Assembly: GCF_001514065.1 (NCBI RefSeq)
Contig: NZ_KQ948434.1
Coordinates: 186,001 to 250,000 of the forward strand
Direction of reading: 5' to 3'
Length of the DNA: 64,000 bases
From: Streptomyces antibioticus
GTDB taxonomy: Bacteria; Actinomycetota; Actinomycetes; Streptomycetales; Streptomycetaceae
Position 1 is the first letter of the stretch. Every line of letters begins with the position of its first letter. The translations under genes were made by a program, and so were the position numbers. Below, in pieces: positions 44,862 through 53,232 of this stretch. The notes beneath the pieces were generated by a model. That model saw nothing but the letters and a program-made list of their open reading frames with translations. It did no database searches and had not been told where the DNA came from.

Positions 44862-46070
44862 GTGGCAGCCGACTACAAAGGTGACTTCCAGGAGCTGGTC
44901 GACGAGATCTCGGAGCTCCTCGGCGTCCCGGCGACCCTGGAGAACCGCGACTTCGAGCTGATCGCCTTCGGGGCCTACGACAGCGAGGGCGACCTCGACC
45001 CCTCGGCCCTGGACCCGGTCCGCACCCGCTCGATCCTGACCCGCCGCTCGACCACGGCCGTCCGGACCTGGTTCGAGGGCTTCGGCATCACCCGCGCGAC
45101 CGGCCCGGTCCGCATCCCGCCGACCCCGGAGGCGGGCGTCTACCGCGGGCGGATCTGTCTCCCCGTACGCCATCGGGGTGTCGTCCTGGGTTACGTCTGG
45201 CTGCTGGAGTCCGAGCCGGGGCCCACCGACGCCCAGCTCACCGCCGCCATGGAGGTGACCGTCCGCATCGGCGCGCTGCTCGCGGACGAGGCGCAGCACG
45301 GGGCGGACCTCAGCCGCGAGCTGCGGGCGGTGCTGACCGCCGAGCGCGGCTGGCAGGGCGACATGGCGGTGGCGGCGCTGCGTACGGCCCTCGGCCCGCG
45401 CGGCGACGGCCCGCACGCGGTGGTGTGCGTCGCCCCTTGGCCGTCCGCCGACCCCGACGACGCCCCGTCGGCCCGTACGGTCCCGCACACGACGGCGCTG
45501 TGCACGGTGCCGTGGGGTACGTCGGCCCAGAGCCTCGCGCTCCTGGTCAGACTGCGGTCGCCGGAGGCACGGACGCCCGCGCTGACGGCGGCTCAGCGAC
45601 TGCTCGGCGAGAGCGAGGCCGGGGCGGGAGCCGGGGCGGCCGGCGCCGGCGCCGGGGTCGCGCGTGCCGCCGGGGTCGGCGAACCGCGCACCGACCTGGC
45701 CGACCTGCCGGCGGCCTGGCAGGAGGCCTCGGCCTCGGCCCGCGCGGCCCTGGCGGAACCGGCGCTGGGCCCGATCGCGCACTGGTCCGCCATCGGCCCC
45801 TACCGCCTGCTGACCGCGCTCCCCGCGGACACGGCCCACGACCCCGCCGTACGCCCTCTCCTCTCCCCCGCCCACCGCGACCTCGCCCGCACCGCCGAGA
45901 CGTACCTCGACTGCGCGGGCCAGGCGGGCCGCACGGCGGCGGCACTGGGCATCCACCGGCAGACCCTCTACTACCGCCTCTCCCGGGTCGAGCAGCTGAC
46001 CGGCCTCGACCTGGACGACGGCGAGGACCGGCTGCTGCTGCACATGGCGTTGAAGGGGGCGCGGCTCTAG
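44862..46070 (+). CDS. PucR/CdaR-type regulator, probable activator of proline catabolism
   Basis: 402 aa. C-terminal PucR-type HTH ([53 protein letters not shown]); the N-terminal half is a GAF-like sensory domain. An Ala/Gly linker (GAGAGAAGAGAG) joins the halves. It is divergent from putA-pruA with 148 bp between, the standard layout for a PruR-like activator sensing proline or P5C. GTG start with GGGAGA upstream. Confidence 0.85.
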   Translation: MAADYKGDFQELVDEISELLGVPATLENRDFELIAFGAYDSEGDLDPSALDPVRTRSILTRRSTTAVRTWFEGFGITRATGPVRIPPTPEAGVYRGRICLPVRHRGVVLGYVWLLESEPGPTDAQLTAAMEVTVRIGALLADEAQHGADLSRELRAVLTAERGWQGDMAVAALRTALGPRGDGPHAVVCVAPWPSADPDDAPSARTVPHTTALCTVPWGTSAQSLALLVRLRSPEARTPALTAAQRLLGESEAGAGAGAAGAGAGVARAAGVGEPRTDLADLPAAWQEASASARAALAEPALGPIAHWSAIGPYRLLTALPADTAHDPAVRPLLSPAHRDLARTAETYLDCAGQAGRTAAALGIHRQTLYYRLSRVEQLTGLDLDDGEDRLLLHMALKGARL

Positions 46071-46119
46071 GCGAGGGGCGAGGGGGCCGAGGGGTGGCCG
46101 AGGGCGCCGAAGGCAATTA

Positions 46120-46147
46120 TTGAAAACGATTATCATCATGCTACGGT
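46120..46147 (+). promoter_or_regulatory. Promoter with Fur/Zur-type box for the ABC importer
   Basis: TGAAAACGATTATCA (46121-46135) agrees at 13 of 15 positions with the Streptomyces Zur consensus as I remember it (TGAAAATGATTTTCA), and equally well with a general Fur 7-1-7 site. It overlaps TTGAAA (46120-46125), 16 nt from TACGGT (46142-46147), a plausible -35/-10 pair, so binding would block RNA polymerase. Confidence 0.65.
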
Positions 46148-46191
46148 CGGCGCACACCGTCACTTGACCGCCCCTTTACCCGGAGGGTTCC

Positions 46192-47682
46192 GTGCGCCTG
46201 CCCGCTCGCCGTCTGCTCCCCGTCACCGCCCTCACGGCGACGTCCGCACTGCTCACCGGCTGCTTCTCGGGGGCGGACCCCGCCGCCGAGGGCGACGGCA
46301 CACGCGTACGCGTCGCGATGATGCAGCCGCCCCGCTCGGGGCTCTCCCCGCTGTCGGACGACGCGTTCAAACTGTCCCGCTGGTCGACGGCCGAGACGCT
46401 GGTGAAGCTGGACGCCGAGGGCGACGCCGAGCCCGCGCTCGCCACCAAGTGGCGGCAGAGCGGCCGCACTTGGACCTTCGAGATACGCGACGGCGTCACC
46501 TTCCACGATGGCAGCGCGCTCGACGCGAAGGCGGTCGTACGGTCGCTCACCACCGTCGCCACCGCCTCCCCCAAGCCCCGCATCCTCGACGGCGTCGACC
46601 TGACCGTGAAGGCCCAGGACTCCGACACGGTCACCGTCACCACGGCCGACGAGGACCCCCTCGTCCCGCAGCGGCTCAGCTCGCCCCAGCTGTCGATCCT
46701 CGCGGCGAAGGCGTACCGCGGGAAGACCGTGAACCCCGTCGGCGCCGGCACCGGCCCCTTCGAGCTCACGAAGGTCAACGGCACGTCCTCCGCCGCCCTC
46801 GACCGCTACGACGGCTACTGGGGCGAGCGGGCCAAGTCCCCGGGGATCGACGTGAAGTTCGTCCCGGACGGCACCGCCCGCGCCGCCGCCCTCAGAAGCG
46901 GCGAGGCCGACATCGTCGAGGCCGTCCCGGTGTCGCAGGCCGCGCTGCTGGACGAGGATCTCGTCACCGAGGTGCCGATGCCGCGCACCAACACCCTCTA
47001 CCTGAACACCTCCGACGGCCCCTTCCGGGACGCCGGCCTGCGCGCCGCCGCCCGGGAGGCGATCGACGCCGACGCGATCGTGGCGGGCGTGTACGAGGGG
47101 CGCGCCGATGTCGCCGAGGGGCTGCTGGGGCCCGCGCTGCCGTGGGCGGCCGGGCTGCGGTCGAAGGAGAAGCGGGCCGCCGCCTCGAAGCCGGACGGGC
47201 AGACCGTCACCATCGGCACCTTCACCGACCGCGCCGAACTGCCCGAGGTCGCGGCCACCCTGCAACAGCAGCTCCAGAAAGCCGGGTTCAAGGTCGAGCT
47301 GGACATCCGCGAGTACGCCAACATCGAAACCGACGCGCTCGCCGGGGAGTTCGACGCGTTCATCCTGTCCCGCGCCACCGTCCTCGACTCGGGCGACCCT
47401 GCCGCCTACCTCTACAGCGACTTCGCCTCCGACGGCTCCTTCAACATCTCCCAGCTCGCCGACGCCCGGGTGGACGCGGCGCTGAGGAAGGCCGCCGGGA
47501 CCGGCACGGGTGAGGCGCGGCGGAAGGCGGTGATCGACGCGGAGGCCGCCGTGCTGGCCACCGACGCCGCGATCCCGATGCTCCACGAGCGGGTGATCCA
47601 GGGCGACGCCACCGGGGTCGTCGGCGCCGCGCACGACCCGCGCGAGCGGGAGCTGGTCACCACGGACACGTACGTCAAGTGA
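46192..47682 (+). CDS. ABC transporter substrate-binding lipoprotein (SBP_bac_5, nickel/peptide type)
   Basis: 496 aa. Signal peptide ending in lipobox LLTG-C anchors it outside the membrane. Family SBP_bac_5 (DppA/NikA/CntA) fold: ATKWRQSGRTWTFEIRDGVTFHDG and a GTGPF strand are typical. It captures peptides, nickel or metallophore complexes. GTG 46192 has CGGAGGG 4 nt upstream. It begins a four-gene importer operon and shares the promoter with a Fur/Zur-like box, so a metal-complex substrate is more likely than peptide. His residues for direct metal binding are not obvious. Confidence 0.88.
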   Translation: MRLPARRLLPVTALTATSALLTGCFSGADPAAEGDGTRVRVAMMQPPRSGLSPLSDDAFKLSRWSTAETLVKLDAEGDAEPALATKWRQSGRTWTFEIRDGVTFHDGSALDAKAVVRSLTTVATASPKPRILDGVDLTVKAQDSDTVTVTTADEDPLVPQRLSSPQLSILAAKAYRGKTVNPVGAGTGPFELTKVNGTSSAALDRYDGYWGERAKSPGIDVKFVPDGTARAAALRSGEADIVEAVPVSQAALLDEDLVTEVPMPRTNTLYLNTSDGPFRDAGLRAAAREAIDADAIVAGVYEGRADVAEGLLGPALPWAAGLRSKEKRAAASKPDGQTVTIGTFTDRAELPEVAATLQQQLQKAGFKVELDIREYANIETDALAGEFDAFILSRATVLDSGDPAAYLYSDFASDGSFNISQLADARVDAALRKAAGTGTGEARRKAVIDAEAAVLATDAAIPMLHERVIQGDATGVVGAAHDPRERELVTTDTYVK

Positions 47683-49427
47683 GGCCGAGCGCCGCCGGGG
47701 TGACCCGGATCGCCGGGCTCGCGTCGGTGGTCGCCGCCGTGGGTCTCCTTCCCTGGCTCTCCGGCAAGGACCCCGCCCTCACCGTCCTGCGGGCCCGGTC
47801 CGCCGAGCAGGAGCCGACGAAGGAGGCGCTGGACGCCGTACGGCGGGATCTCGGGCTGGACGCCGGTCCCCTGTCGCTGCTGGGGAGTTGGGCCTCCGGG
47901 CTGGTGCGCGGGGACCTCGGCGTCTCGTGGGTGCCGGGGACCGAGGTGCTGCCCTCGGTCGCGGCCGGGGTGCAGGTGTCGCTGGCGTTGATGGGGGCGG
48001 CCTTCGGGGTGGCCCTGGTGCTGTCCTGTGCGCTGGTCGCGCCGGTGCTGGTGCGGGGGCGGCGGTCGGCCGGTGCGTTCGCGGCGATGCTCGCGGCCGT
48101 GCCGGAGTTCCTGCTGGCCACCGTCGCGCTGCTGGTGTGCGGGGTGTGGCTGGGGTGGCTGCCGACGTCGGGGTGGCAGGGGCCGCAGTACATGGTGTTG
48201 CCGGCGCTCGCGCTCGGCGTGCCGGCGGGCGGGCTGCTCGGGCGGCTGGTCGCGGACGCGTTGCCGGGGGTGCTGGACGAACGGTGGGTGGAGCTGTGGC
48301 GGGGCGCCGGGGTGAGCCGGCGGCTGATCGCGGGGGCCGCGCTGAAGCGTGTACTGCCGCCTCTGGTACCGCAGTTCGGGATGGTCGCCGTCGGGCTGAC
48401 GGGTGGCGCGGTCGCCGTGGAGACCGTGTTCGCGGTGCCCGGCATCGGGCGTACGGCGCTCGGCGCGGCCAAGTCGCAGGATCTGCCGTTGCTCCAGGGG
48501 GCGGTGCTGGCGCTGTTGACGCTCGGGTTGGTCATGGGCGCGCTGGCGGCGTTCACACGGCGTCGGCTGCTGGGCCCCGCCCTGCGGGACGCCTCACTGG
48601 CCCTGCCTCCGGCCCGCCCGGTCCGTACACACCCCGCGATCCCGTTGACCCTGTTCACACTCCTCGCCGTGGCCATCGGCTGGGGCCTGCTGCGCGACCC
48701 GTACGCCGTCCACACCGCCGACCGGCTCGCCGCGCCCTCCTGGTCCCACCCGCTCGGCACCGACGGCCTCGGCCGTGACGTCCTCGCCCGGCTCGGTCAC
48801 GGGGCCGCCCCCACCGTCGGCACGGCCGCCGCCGTCTGCCTGCTGAGCCTGCTGGTCGCCCTCGCGCTCGGCTTCCTCCCCGGCGTCGCCGCCGGCGCGG
48901 CGGACATCGCCAACGCCCTTCCGCCGGTCATCGTCGGCATCCTGATCGCCGCGGTGGCGGGTCCCGGCACCGGTGGCGCGGCCCTCGCGGTCGCCCTGAT
49001 CTCCTGGCCACCCCTGGCCGCCCACGCGGCGGCACTGGTCCAGGAAGTACGCGCCTCCTCGTTCCTGCTGGCCCAGCGGGCCATCGGCGCACCCCCGTGG
49101 TGGATCCTCACCCGGCACGTCCTGCCCTCCGTCGCCGCCCCGGTCGCCCGGCACGCCCTCCTCCGGCTGCCCGGCATCGCCCTCGCCCTGGCCTCGCTCG
49201 GCTTCCTGGGCCTGGGCGCCCAGCCACCCGCCCCGGAGTGGGGCCTGCTCCTCGACGAGTCACGCGCCTACGTCGAACGCGCCCCGTGGGCCGCCCTCGC
49301 CCCCGCGGTGGCACTGGCCCTGCTGGCGGGGCTCGCGGTGTCGGGGGCGGCGTACGCGCAGGGGCGCCGAGCGCCTCGTACCGGTGAAGGAAGGAAGGTC
49401 ACCCCCGTTGCCCGCGTCGGCGTCTGA
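47679..49427 (+). CDS. Fused ABC permease (DppB-DppC type)
   Basis: 582 aa, twice the normal permease length. The first half has six hydrophobic segments and an EAA loop (WRGAGVSRRLIAGAALKRVLPPL); the second repeats this plan with AQRAIGAPPWWILTRHVLPSV. The two permeases that normally come from separate genes (DppB and DppC) are therefore joined in one chain. GTG 47679 overlaps the previous stop (GTGA), so translation is coupled. The start GTG lacks its own strong site. Confidence 0.9.
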   Translation: MRPSAAGVTRIAGLASVVAAVGLLPWLSGKDPALTVLRARSAEQEPTKEALDAVRRDLGLDAGPLSLLGSWASGLVRGDLGVSWVPGTEVLPSVAAGVQVSLALMGAAFGVALVLSCALVAPVLVRGRRSAGAFAAMLAAVPEFLLATVALLVCGVWLGWLPTSGWQGPQYMVLPALALGVPAGGLLGRLVADALPGVLDERWVELWRGAGVSRRLIAGAALKRVLPPLVPQFGMVAVGLTGGAVAVETVFAVPGIGRTALGAAKSQDLPLLQGAVLALLTLGLVMGALAAFTRRRLLGPALRDASLALPPARPVRTHPAIPLTLFTLLAVAIGWGLLRDPYAVHTADRLAAPSWSHPLGTDGLGRDVLARLGHGAAPTVGTAAAVCLLSLLVALALGFLPGVAAGAADIANALPPVIVGILIAAVAGPGTGGAALAVALISWPPLAAHAAALVQEVRASSFLLAQRAIGAPPWWILTRHVLPSVAAPVARHALLRLPGIALALASLGFLGLGAQPPAPEWGLLLDESRAYVERAPWAALAPAVALALLAGLAVSGAAYAQGRRAPRTGEGRKVTPVARVGV

Positions 49428-50337
49428 ACCCGTGCTCTCCGTCCGCGATCTGCGGATCGCCTTCGACGGCGTCGAGGTGGTCCGGGGACTCTCCTTCGAC
49501 GTCCACGCGGGCGAAGTCCTCGCCCTGGTCGGCGAGTCGGGCGCGGGCAAGTCCCTGACGGCGAAGGCGCTCCTCGGGATGCTGCCGCCCGAGGCCGTGC
49601 AAACGGGCACCGTGCGGCCGGACTTGTCGAGCGCACGCGGCCGCCGTATCGCCCTCGTCCCCCAGGACGCCCTGTCCGCCCTCTCCGCCGTGCATCCGGT
49701 GGGCGATCAACTCGCTGCCGCCGTAAGGTCGGTGGCCCGCGTCTCCCGTGCGGAGGCCAGGGCCAGGGCGGTGGCGGCGCTCGACCGGGTGGGCATCCCG
49801 GACGCCGCACGCCGGGCACGGTCGTACCCGCACGAGTTCTCCGGTGGCATGCGGCAGCGCGCGGTCGTCGCGATGGCCACGATCAACGCACCCGACGTCC
49901 TGATCGCCGACGAACCCACCACCGCGCTGGACGAGGAGCGCCGCGACCAGGTCCTGCGGCTCCTCACCGAGCAGCGGGAAGCCGTGGGCGCGGCGCTCGT
50001 GCTGGTCACGCACGACCTGGAGGCGGTACGCCGGCATGCGGACCGCGCGCTGGTCATGTACGCCGGCCGGATGTCCGAACTCGGGCCGGTGCGGGACGTG
50101 TGGGAGCGCCCTCTCGCCCCCTACACGGCGGGACTGCTGGCCTGTCTCCCGCAGAACGCGCGAGCTCGCCGCCTCCCCACCCTCCCCGGCACACCCCCGA
50201 CCCCGGACGCGCTGCCGCCGGGCTGCGCCTTCGCGCCTCGGTGCACCCGCGCCACGGAGCTGTGCGGACGCGAGGAACCACGGCCGCAGCAGGTGGACGG
50301 CCGGCTGGTCGCCTGTCACCACGGGGAGAAGGCATGA
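49408..50337 (+). CDS. ABC importer ATPase (DppD type)
   Basis: 309 aa. Walker A GESGAGKS, signature EFSGGMRQR, Walker B VLIADEPTTALD, H-loop VTHDLEAV. The C-terminal oligopeptide-ATPase extension carries the Cys cluster CAFAPRCTRATELC that in DppD/OppF-type proteins can bind an Fe-S cluster. TTG 49408 is favoured with GGAAGG upstream; GTG 49384 is the alternative and lies inside the permease. It overlaps the permease by 20 nt and the next ATPase by 4 nt. Confidence 0.9.
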   Translation: MPASASEPVLSVRDLRIAFDGVEVVRGLSFDVHAGEVLALVGESGAGKSLTAKALLGMLPPEAVQTGTVRPDLSSARGRRIALVPQDALSALSAVHPVGDQLAAAVRSVARVSRAEARARAVAALDRVGIPDAARRARSYPHEFSGGMRQRAVVAMATINAPDVLIADEPTTALDEERRDQVLRLLTEQREAVGAALVLVTHDLEAVRRHADRALVMYAGRMSELGPVRDVWERPLAPYTAGLLACLPQNARARRLPTLPGTPPTPDALPPGCAFAPRCTRATELCGREEPRPQQVDGRLVACHHGEKA

Positions 50338-51008
50338 GGACAATCCCGCTGCTCGACGTCCGCGACCTCGTCGTCCGCTACGGCGCGGTGACGGCCGTCG
50401 ACCACGTCTCCTTCTCCCTCGACGCCGGCGAGACGCTCGCCATCGAGGGCCCGTCCGGCTGCGGCAAGTCGTCGACGGCCATGGCCGTGCTGCAACTGCG
50501 CCGTCCGGACAGCGGCGAAGTCCGCTTCGAGGGGCGGGAGTTGACTGGTCTCACAGAGCCCGGGCTGCGCCCGCTGCGGCCTCGTATGCAGCCCGTCTTC
50601 CAGGACCCGTACGGCTCGTTGAGCCCCCGCCAGCGCATCCGGGACGCGGTGGCCGAACCACTGCGCCTCCAGGGCCTGCGTCCCACCGCCGGCCAGGTCG
50701 CCGCACTCCTCGACCGCGTCGGCCTGGACCCGTCGTACGGCGACCGGCGCCCGCACGAGCTCTCCGGCGGCCAGTGCCAACGCGCCGGAATCGCCCGCGC
50801 GTTGGCCTCGAACCCCCGGCTGCTGGTGCTGGACGAGCCGGTGTCGGCACTGGACCCCTCGGTGCGCGCCGGCATCCTGAACCTCCTGGCCGACCTCCGG
50901 GACGAGCTGGGCCTGGCGTACCTGTTCATCTGCCACGACCGAGCGGTCGTACGGCATTTCGCGGACCGGGTGGTCGAGATGCGGGACGGGCGGATCACTT
51001 CCCGGTGA
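50334..51008 (+). CDS. ABC importer ATPase (DppF type)
   Basis: 224 aa. Walker A GPSGCGKSS, signature ELSGGQCQRAGIARAL, Walker B RLLVLDEPVSALD, H-loop ICHDRAV. Lacks the Cys cluster tail of its partner and ends shortly after the D-loop region, so it is shorter than typical DppF. ATG overlaps the previous stop (ATGA, 50334-50337). The last 14 nt overlap the convergent TetR gene, so the two transcripts run into each other. Heterodimeric ATPase of the importer. Confidence 0.9.
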   Translation: MRTIPLLDVRDLVVRYGAVTAVDHVSFSLDAGETLAIEGPSGCGKSSTAMAVLQLRRPDSGEVRFEGRELTGLTEPGLRPLRPRMQPVFQDPYGSLSPRQRIRDAVAEPLRLQGLRPTAGQVAALLDRVGLDPSYGDRRPHELSGGQCQRAGIARALASNPRLLVLDEPVSALDPSVRAGILNLLADLRDELGLAYLFICHDRAVVRHFADRVVEMRDGRITSR

Positions 51009-51573
51009 TGCCCTCGATCACCTGGCGGAGCCCCTCCGTGAGCTGGTCCGCCTCGGGGGCGCTCTTCGGGTCGAAGGTCCACTGCGCCATGAGGCCCATC
51101 ATCAGGGTCGTGTAGAAGGCGCCGACAGTGTCGACGGTCCCCTCCTCGACGTCCTCCTCGCGCCCGCCCATGAAGAGCGGGACGATCCCGCGCGACCCCT
51201 CCCGCTGCGCCTTCGCCAAGTGCTCGGCCAGCTCGGGCAGTTGGTCACGCATCGCCACGATCTCCACGCTGAGCCGCCACAGCGAGCCGGGCCCTCGCAT
51301 GGTCTCGATGATGTTCGCCCACACCTCCTGGAAGCGTTCCAGGGAGCCGGGCTCCGCGTCGATCCCGGCCACTCCGTCGAAGGCCTCGGCCATCCCCTCG
51401 ACCAGCGCCACATACGCCTGCGCGAGCAGCGCGTCCTTCGAGCCGTAGTGGTAGCCGATCGAGGCCAGGTTGGTCCCCGACTCCTTGACGATGTCGCGCG
51501 CGGTGGTGCGCGCGAAGCCCTTGGCCAGCAGGCAGCGCTTGGCGCCTTCGAGCAGATCCTCACGGTGTCCCAT
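50995..51573 (-). CDS. TetR-family regulator of the adjacent MFS exporter
   Basis: 192 aa. HTH at the N-terminus (LLEGAKRCLLAKGFARTTARDIVKESGTNLASIGYHYGSKDALL) followed by a ligand domain. Divergent from the MFS gene with only 76 bp between starts; that space holds tandem 13-bp repeats and both promoters, so it very likely represses both genes and is induced by a substrate of the pump. Minus-strand promoter TTAAAC-18 nt-TATAAG (51599-51628) is visible. Ends inside the 3' end of the upstream ATPase gene. Confidence 0.88.
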   Translation of the reverse strand: MGHREDLLEGAKRCLLAKGFARTTARDIVKESGTNLASIGYHYGSKDALLAQAYVALVEGMAEAFDGVAGIDAEPGSLERFQEVWANIIETMRGPGSLWRLSVEIVAMRDQLPELAEHLAKAQREGSRGIVPLFMGGREEDVEEGTVDTVGAFYTTLMMGLMAQWTFDPKSAPEADQLTEGLRQVIEGITGK

Positions 51574-51587
51574 GCGCCCACTCTATC

Positions 51588-51642
51588 TAGACAAGCGACT
51601 TATACAAGCGTCATAGACAAGCGTTTAAGACGTGCGTATAGT
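51588..51642. promoter_or_regulatory. Tandem 13-bp repeat operator with divergent promoters
   Basis: Four consecutive 13-bp units begin at 51588, 51601, 51614 and 51627; the first three contain exact ACAAGCG cores. They cover the MFS promoter TAGACA (51614-51619), 17 nt, TATAGT (51637-51642) and the minus-strand tetR promoter. A strong candidate operator for the TetR protein. Confidence 0.7.
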
Positions 51643-51649
51643 CCCTGGC

Positions 51650-53167
51650 ATGACGAACTCGACGAGCACCGACTCCCGTGCCGGACGCCGGGAATGGACC
51701 GCACTCGGCGTGCTGATGCTCCCGCTGCTGCTGGTCTCGATGGACGTCTCCGTCCTCTACTTCGCGATCCCGTCGATCAGCGCGGACCTGGAGCCGTCCG
51801 GCACCCAGCAGCTGTGGATCTTCGACATCTACGCGTTCGTGCTGGCCGGTCTGCTGATGACGATGGGTGCGCTGGGCGACCGCATCGGACACCGCCGGCT
51901 GCTGCTGATCGGCGCCACCGCCTTCGGCGCCGCCTCCCTGCTCGCGGCGTACGCGAACAGCGCCGAGACCCTGATCGCGGCCCGCGCGGTCCTCGGCATC
52001 GGCGGCGCGACCCTGATGCCGTCGACGATGGCGCTGCTGCGCACGATGTTCACCGACCCCGGCCAGCGCGCGAAGGCGATCGGCCTGTGGTCCGGCGTGA
52101 TGACCGCCGGCATCGCGCTGGGCTCGGTGATGAGCGGGGTGCTGGTCGAGTACTTCTGGTGGGGCTCGGTCTTCCTGGTCAACCTGCCCGCGATGGCGCT
52201 GCTGCTGGTGCTCGGCCCGCTCCTGCTCCCGGAGTCCCGCAACCCGCAGGCCGGCCGCTTCGACTGGCTGAGCGTCCCCCTGTCCATGGCGGCCGTGCTC
52301 CCCGTGATCTACGGCCTGAAGGAGATCCCCTCCGAGGGCTGGAACGTCCGCTACGTCGTCTCGATCACCGTCGGCCTGCTGTTCGCGGCCCTGTTCGTCC
52401 ACCGCCAGCGCACCACCGCCTCCCCGATGATCGACCCGGCCCTGTTCCGCAACCGCGGCTTCGCCCCCTCCGTCGCGCTGAACCTCGTCTCGGCGTTCGG
52501 GATCATGGGGTCGGCGTACTTCACCACGCAGTACCTCCAGTCGGTGCTCGACAAGAGCGCCCTGGAAGCGGCGCTGTGGGCGCTGCTGCCGTCGGTGCCG
52601 ATCGGTGCGGCGGCGCCGGTGGCGACGAGCCTGGTCCAGAAGGGCGTGCCCCGCGCCCGGGTCGTCACCGCGGGCTTCGTGATCGCCGCGGCCGGGTTCG
52701 TGGTGCTGGCCTTCGCCGGTACGGACTCGCTGTGGCTGGTGCTGACCGCGTGCGCGGTGCTCGCCGTCGGCGGAGTCGTGGTGATGTCCCAGATCATGGA
52801 CCTGGCCATGGGTGCGGCTCCGGCCGAGCGGGCGGGCACCGCGTCCTCCCTGATGGAGACCGGCTCGGAGTTCGGCGGCGCGCTGGGCATGGCGCTGCTC
52901 GGCTCGATCGGTACGGCGGTCTACCGCCACGAGATGCCGGCTTCGGCCCCGGACGCGGCCCGCGAGACCCTGGGCGGGGCGCTGGCGGTGGCCGACCGGG
53001 TACCCGGCCTCGCGACGGTGGCCCGAGAGGCGTTCACCAGCGGGATGCAGGGGGCGGCGATCGGAGGAGCGGTGTTCCTGACGCTGGCCGCGGTGGTGGC
53101 GGCGGTGACACTGCGGGGCGTGGAGACGCCGGAGCCGGTGGCGGAGCCGGAGAAGGTGTCCGCCTGA
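51650..53167 (+). CDS. MFS multidrug exporter, DHA2 family (14 TMS)
   Basis: 505 aa, about 14 membrane helices. The N-terminal MLPLLLVSMDVSVLYFAIPSI and the motif-A loop GALGDRIGHRRLLL identify the DHA2/EmrB-QacA group of proton-drug antiporters. ATG 51650 comes only 7 nt after the -10 box, so transcription probably starts at the A of the ATG and the mRNA is leaderless; no Shine-Dalgarno is present. Controlled by the divergent TetR gene. Confidence 0.9.
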   Translation: MTNSTSTDSRAGRREWTALGVLMLPLLLVSMDVSVLYFAIPSISADLEPSGTQQLWIFDIYAFVLAGLLMTMGALGDRIGHRRLLLIGATAFGAASLLAAYANSAETLIAARAVLGIGGATLMPSTMALLRTMFTDPGQRAKAIGLWSGVMTAGIALGSVMSGVLVEYFWWGSVFLVNLPAMALLLVLGPLLLPESRNPQAGRFDWLSVPLSMAAVLPVIYGLKEIPSEGWNVRYVVSITVGLLFAALFVHRQRTTASPMIDPALFRNRGFAPSVALNLVSAFGIMGSAYFTTQYLQSVLDKSALEAALWALLPSVPIGAAAPVATSLVQKGVPRARVVTAGFVIAAAGFVVLAFAGTDSLWLVLTACAVLAVGGVVVMSQIMDLAMGAAPAERAGTASSLMETGSEFGGALGMALLGSIGTAVYRHEMPASAPDAARETLGGALAVADRVPGLATVAREAFTSGMQGAAIGGAVFLTLAAVVAAVTLRGVETPEPVAEPEKVSA

Positions 53168-53176
53168 CGAAACGAA

Positions 53177-53220
53177 AAGGCGGGGCGCGCCGAGGATCGG
53201 TCCTCAGCGCGCCCCGCCTT
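53177..53220. terminator. Bidirectional terminator between the MFS gene and serA
   Basis: AAGGCGGGGCGCGC (53177-53190) pairs perfectly with GCGCGCCCCGCCTT (53207-53220); an inner GAGGA/TCCTC stem continues it. The convergent stops are 9 nt and 12 nt away. Confidence 0.88.
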
Positions 53221-53232
53221 GTGCTGTGTACG

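Noticed and set aside
46121..46135. Classifying the box as an iron DmdR (DtxR-type) site
   Set aside because: The DmdR consensus I know (TTAGGTTAGGCTAACCTAA) does not match. Fur-family or Zur remains most likely, but which one cannot be decided from sequence alone.
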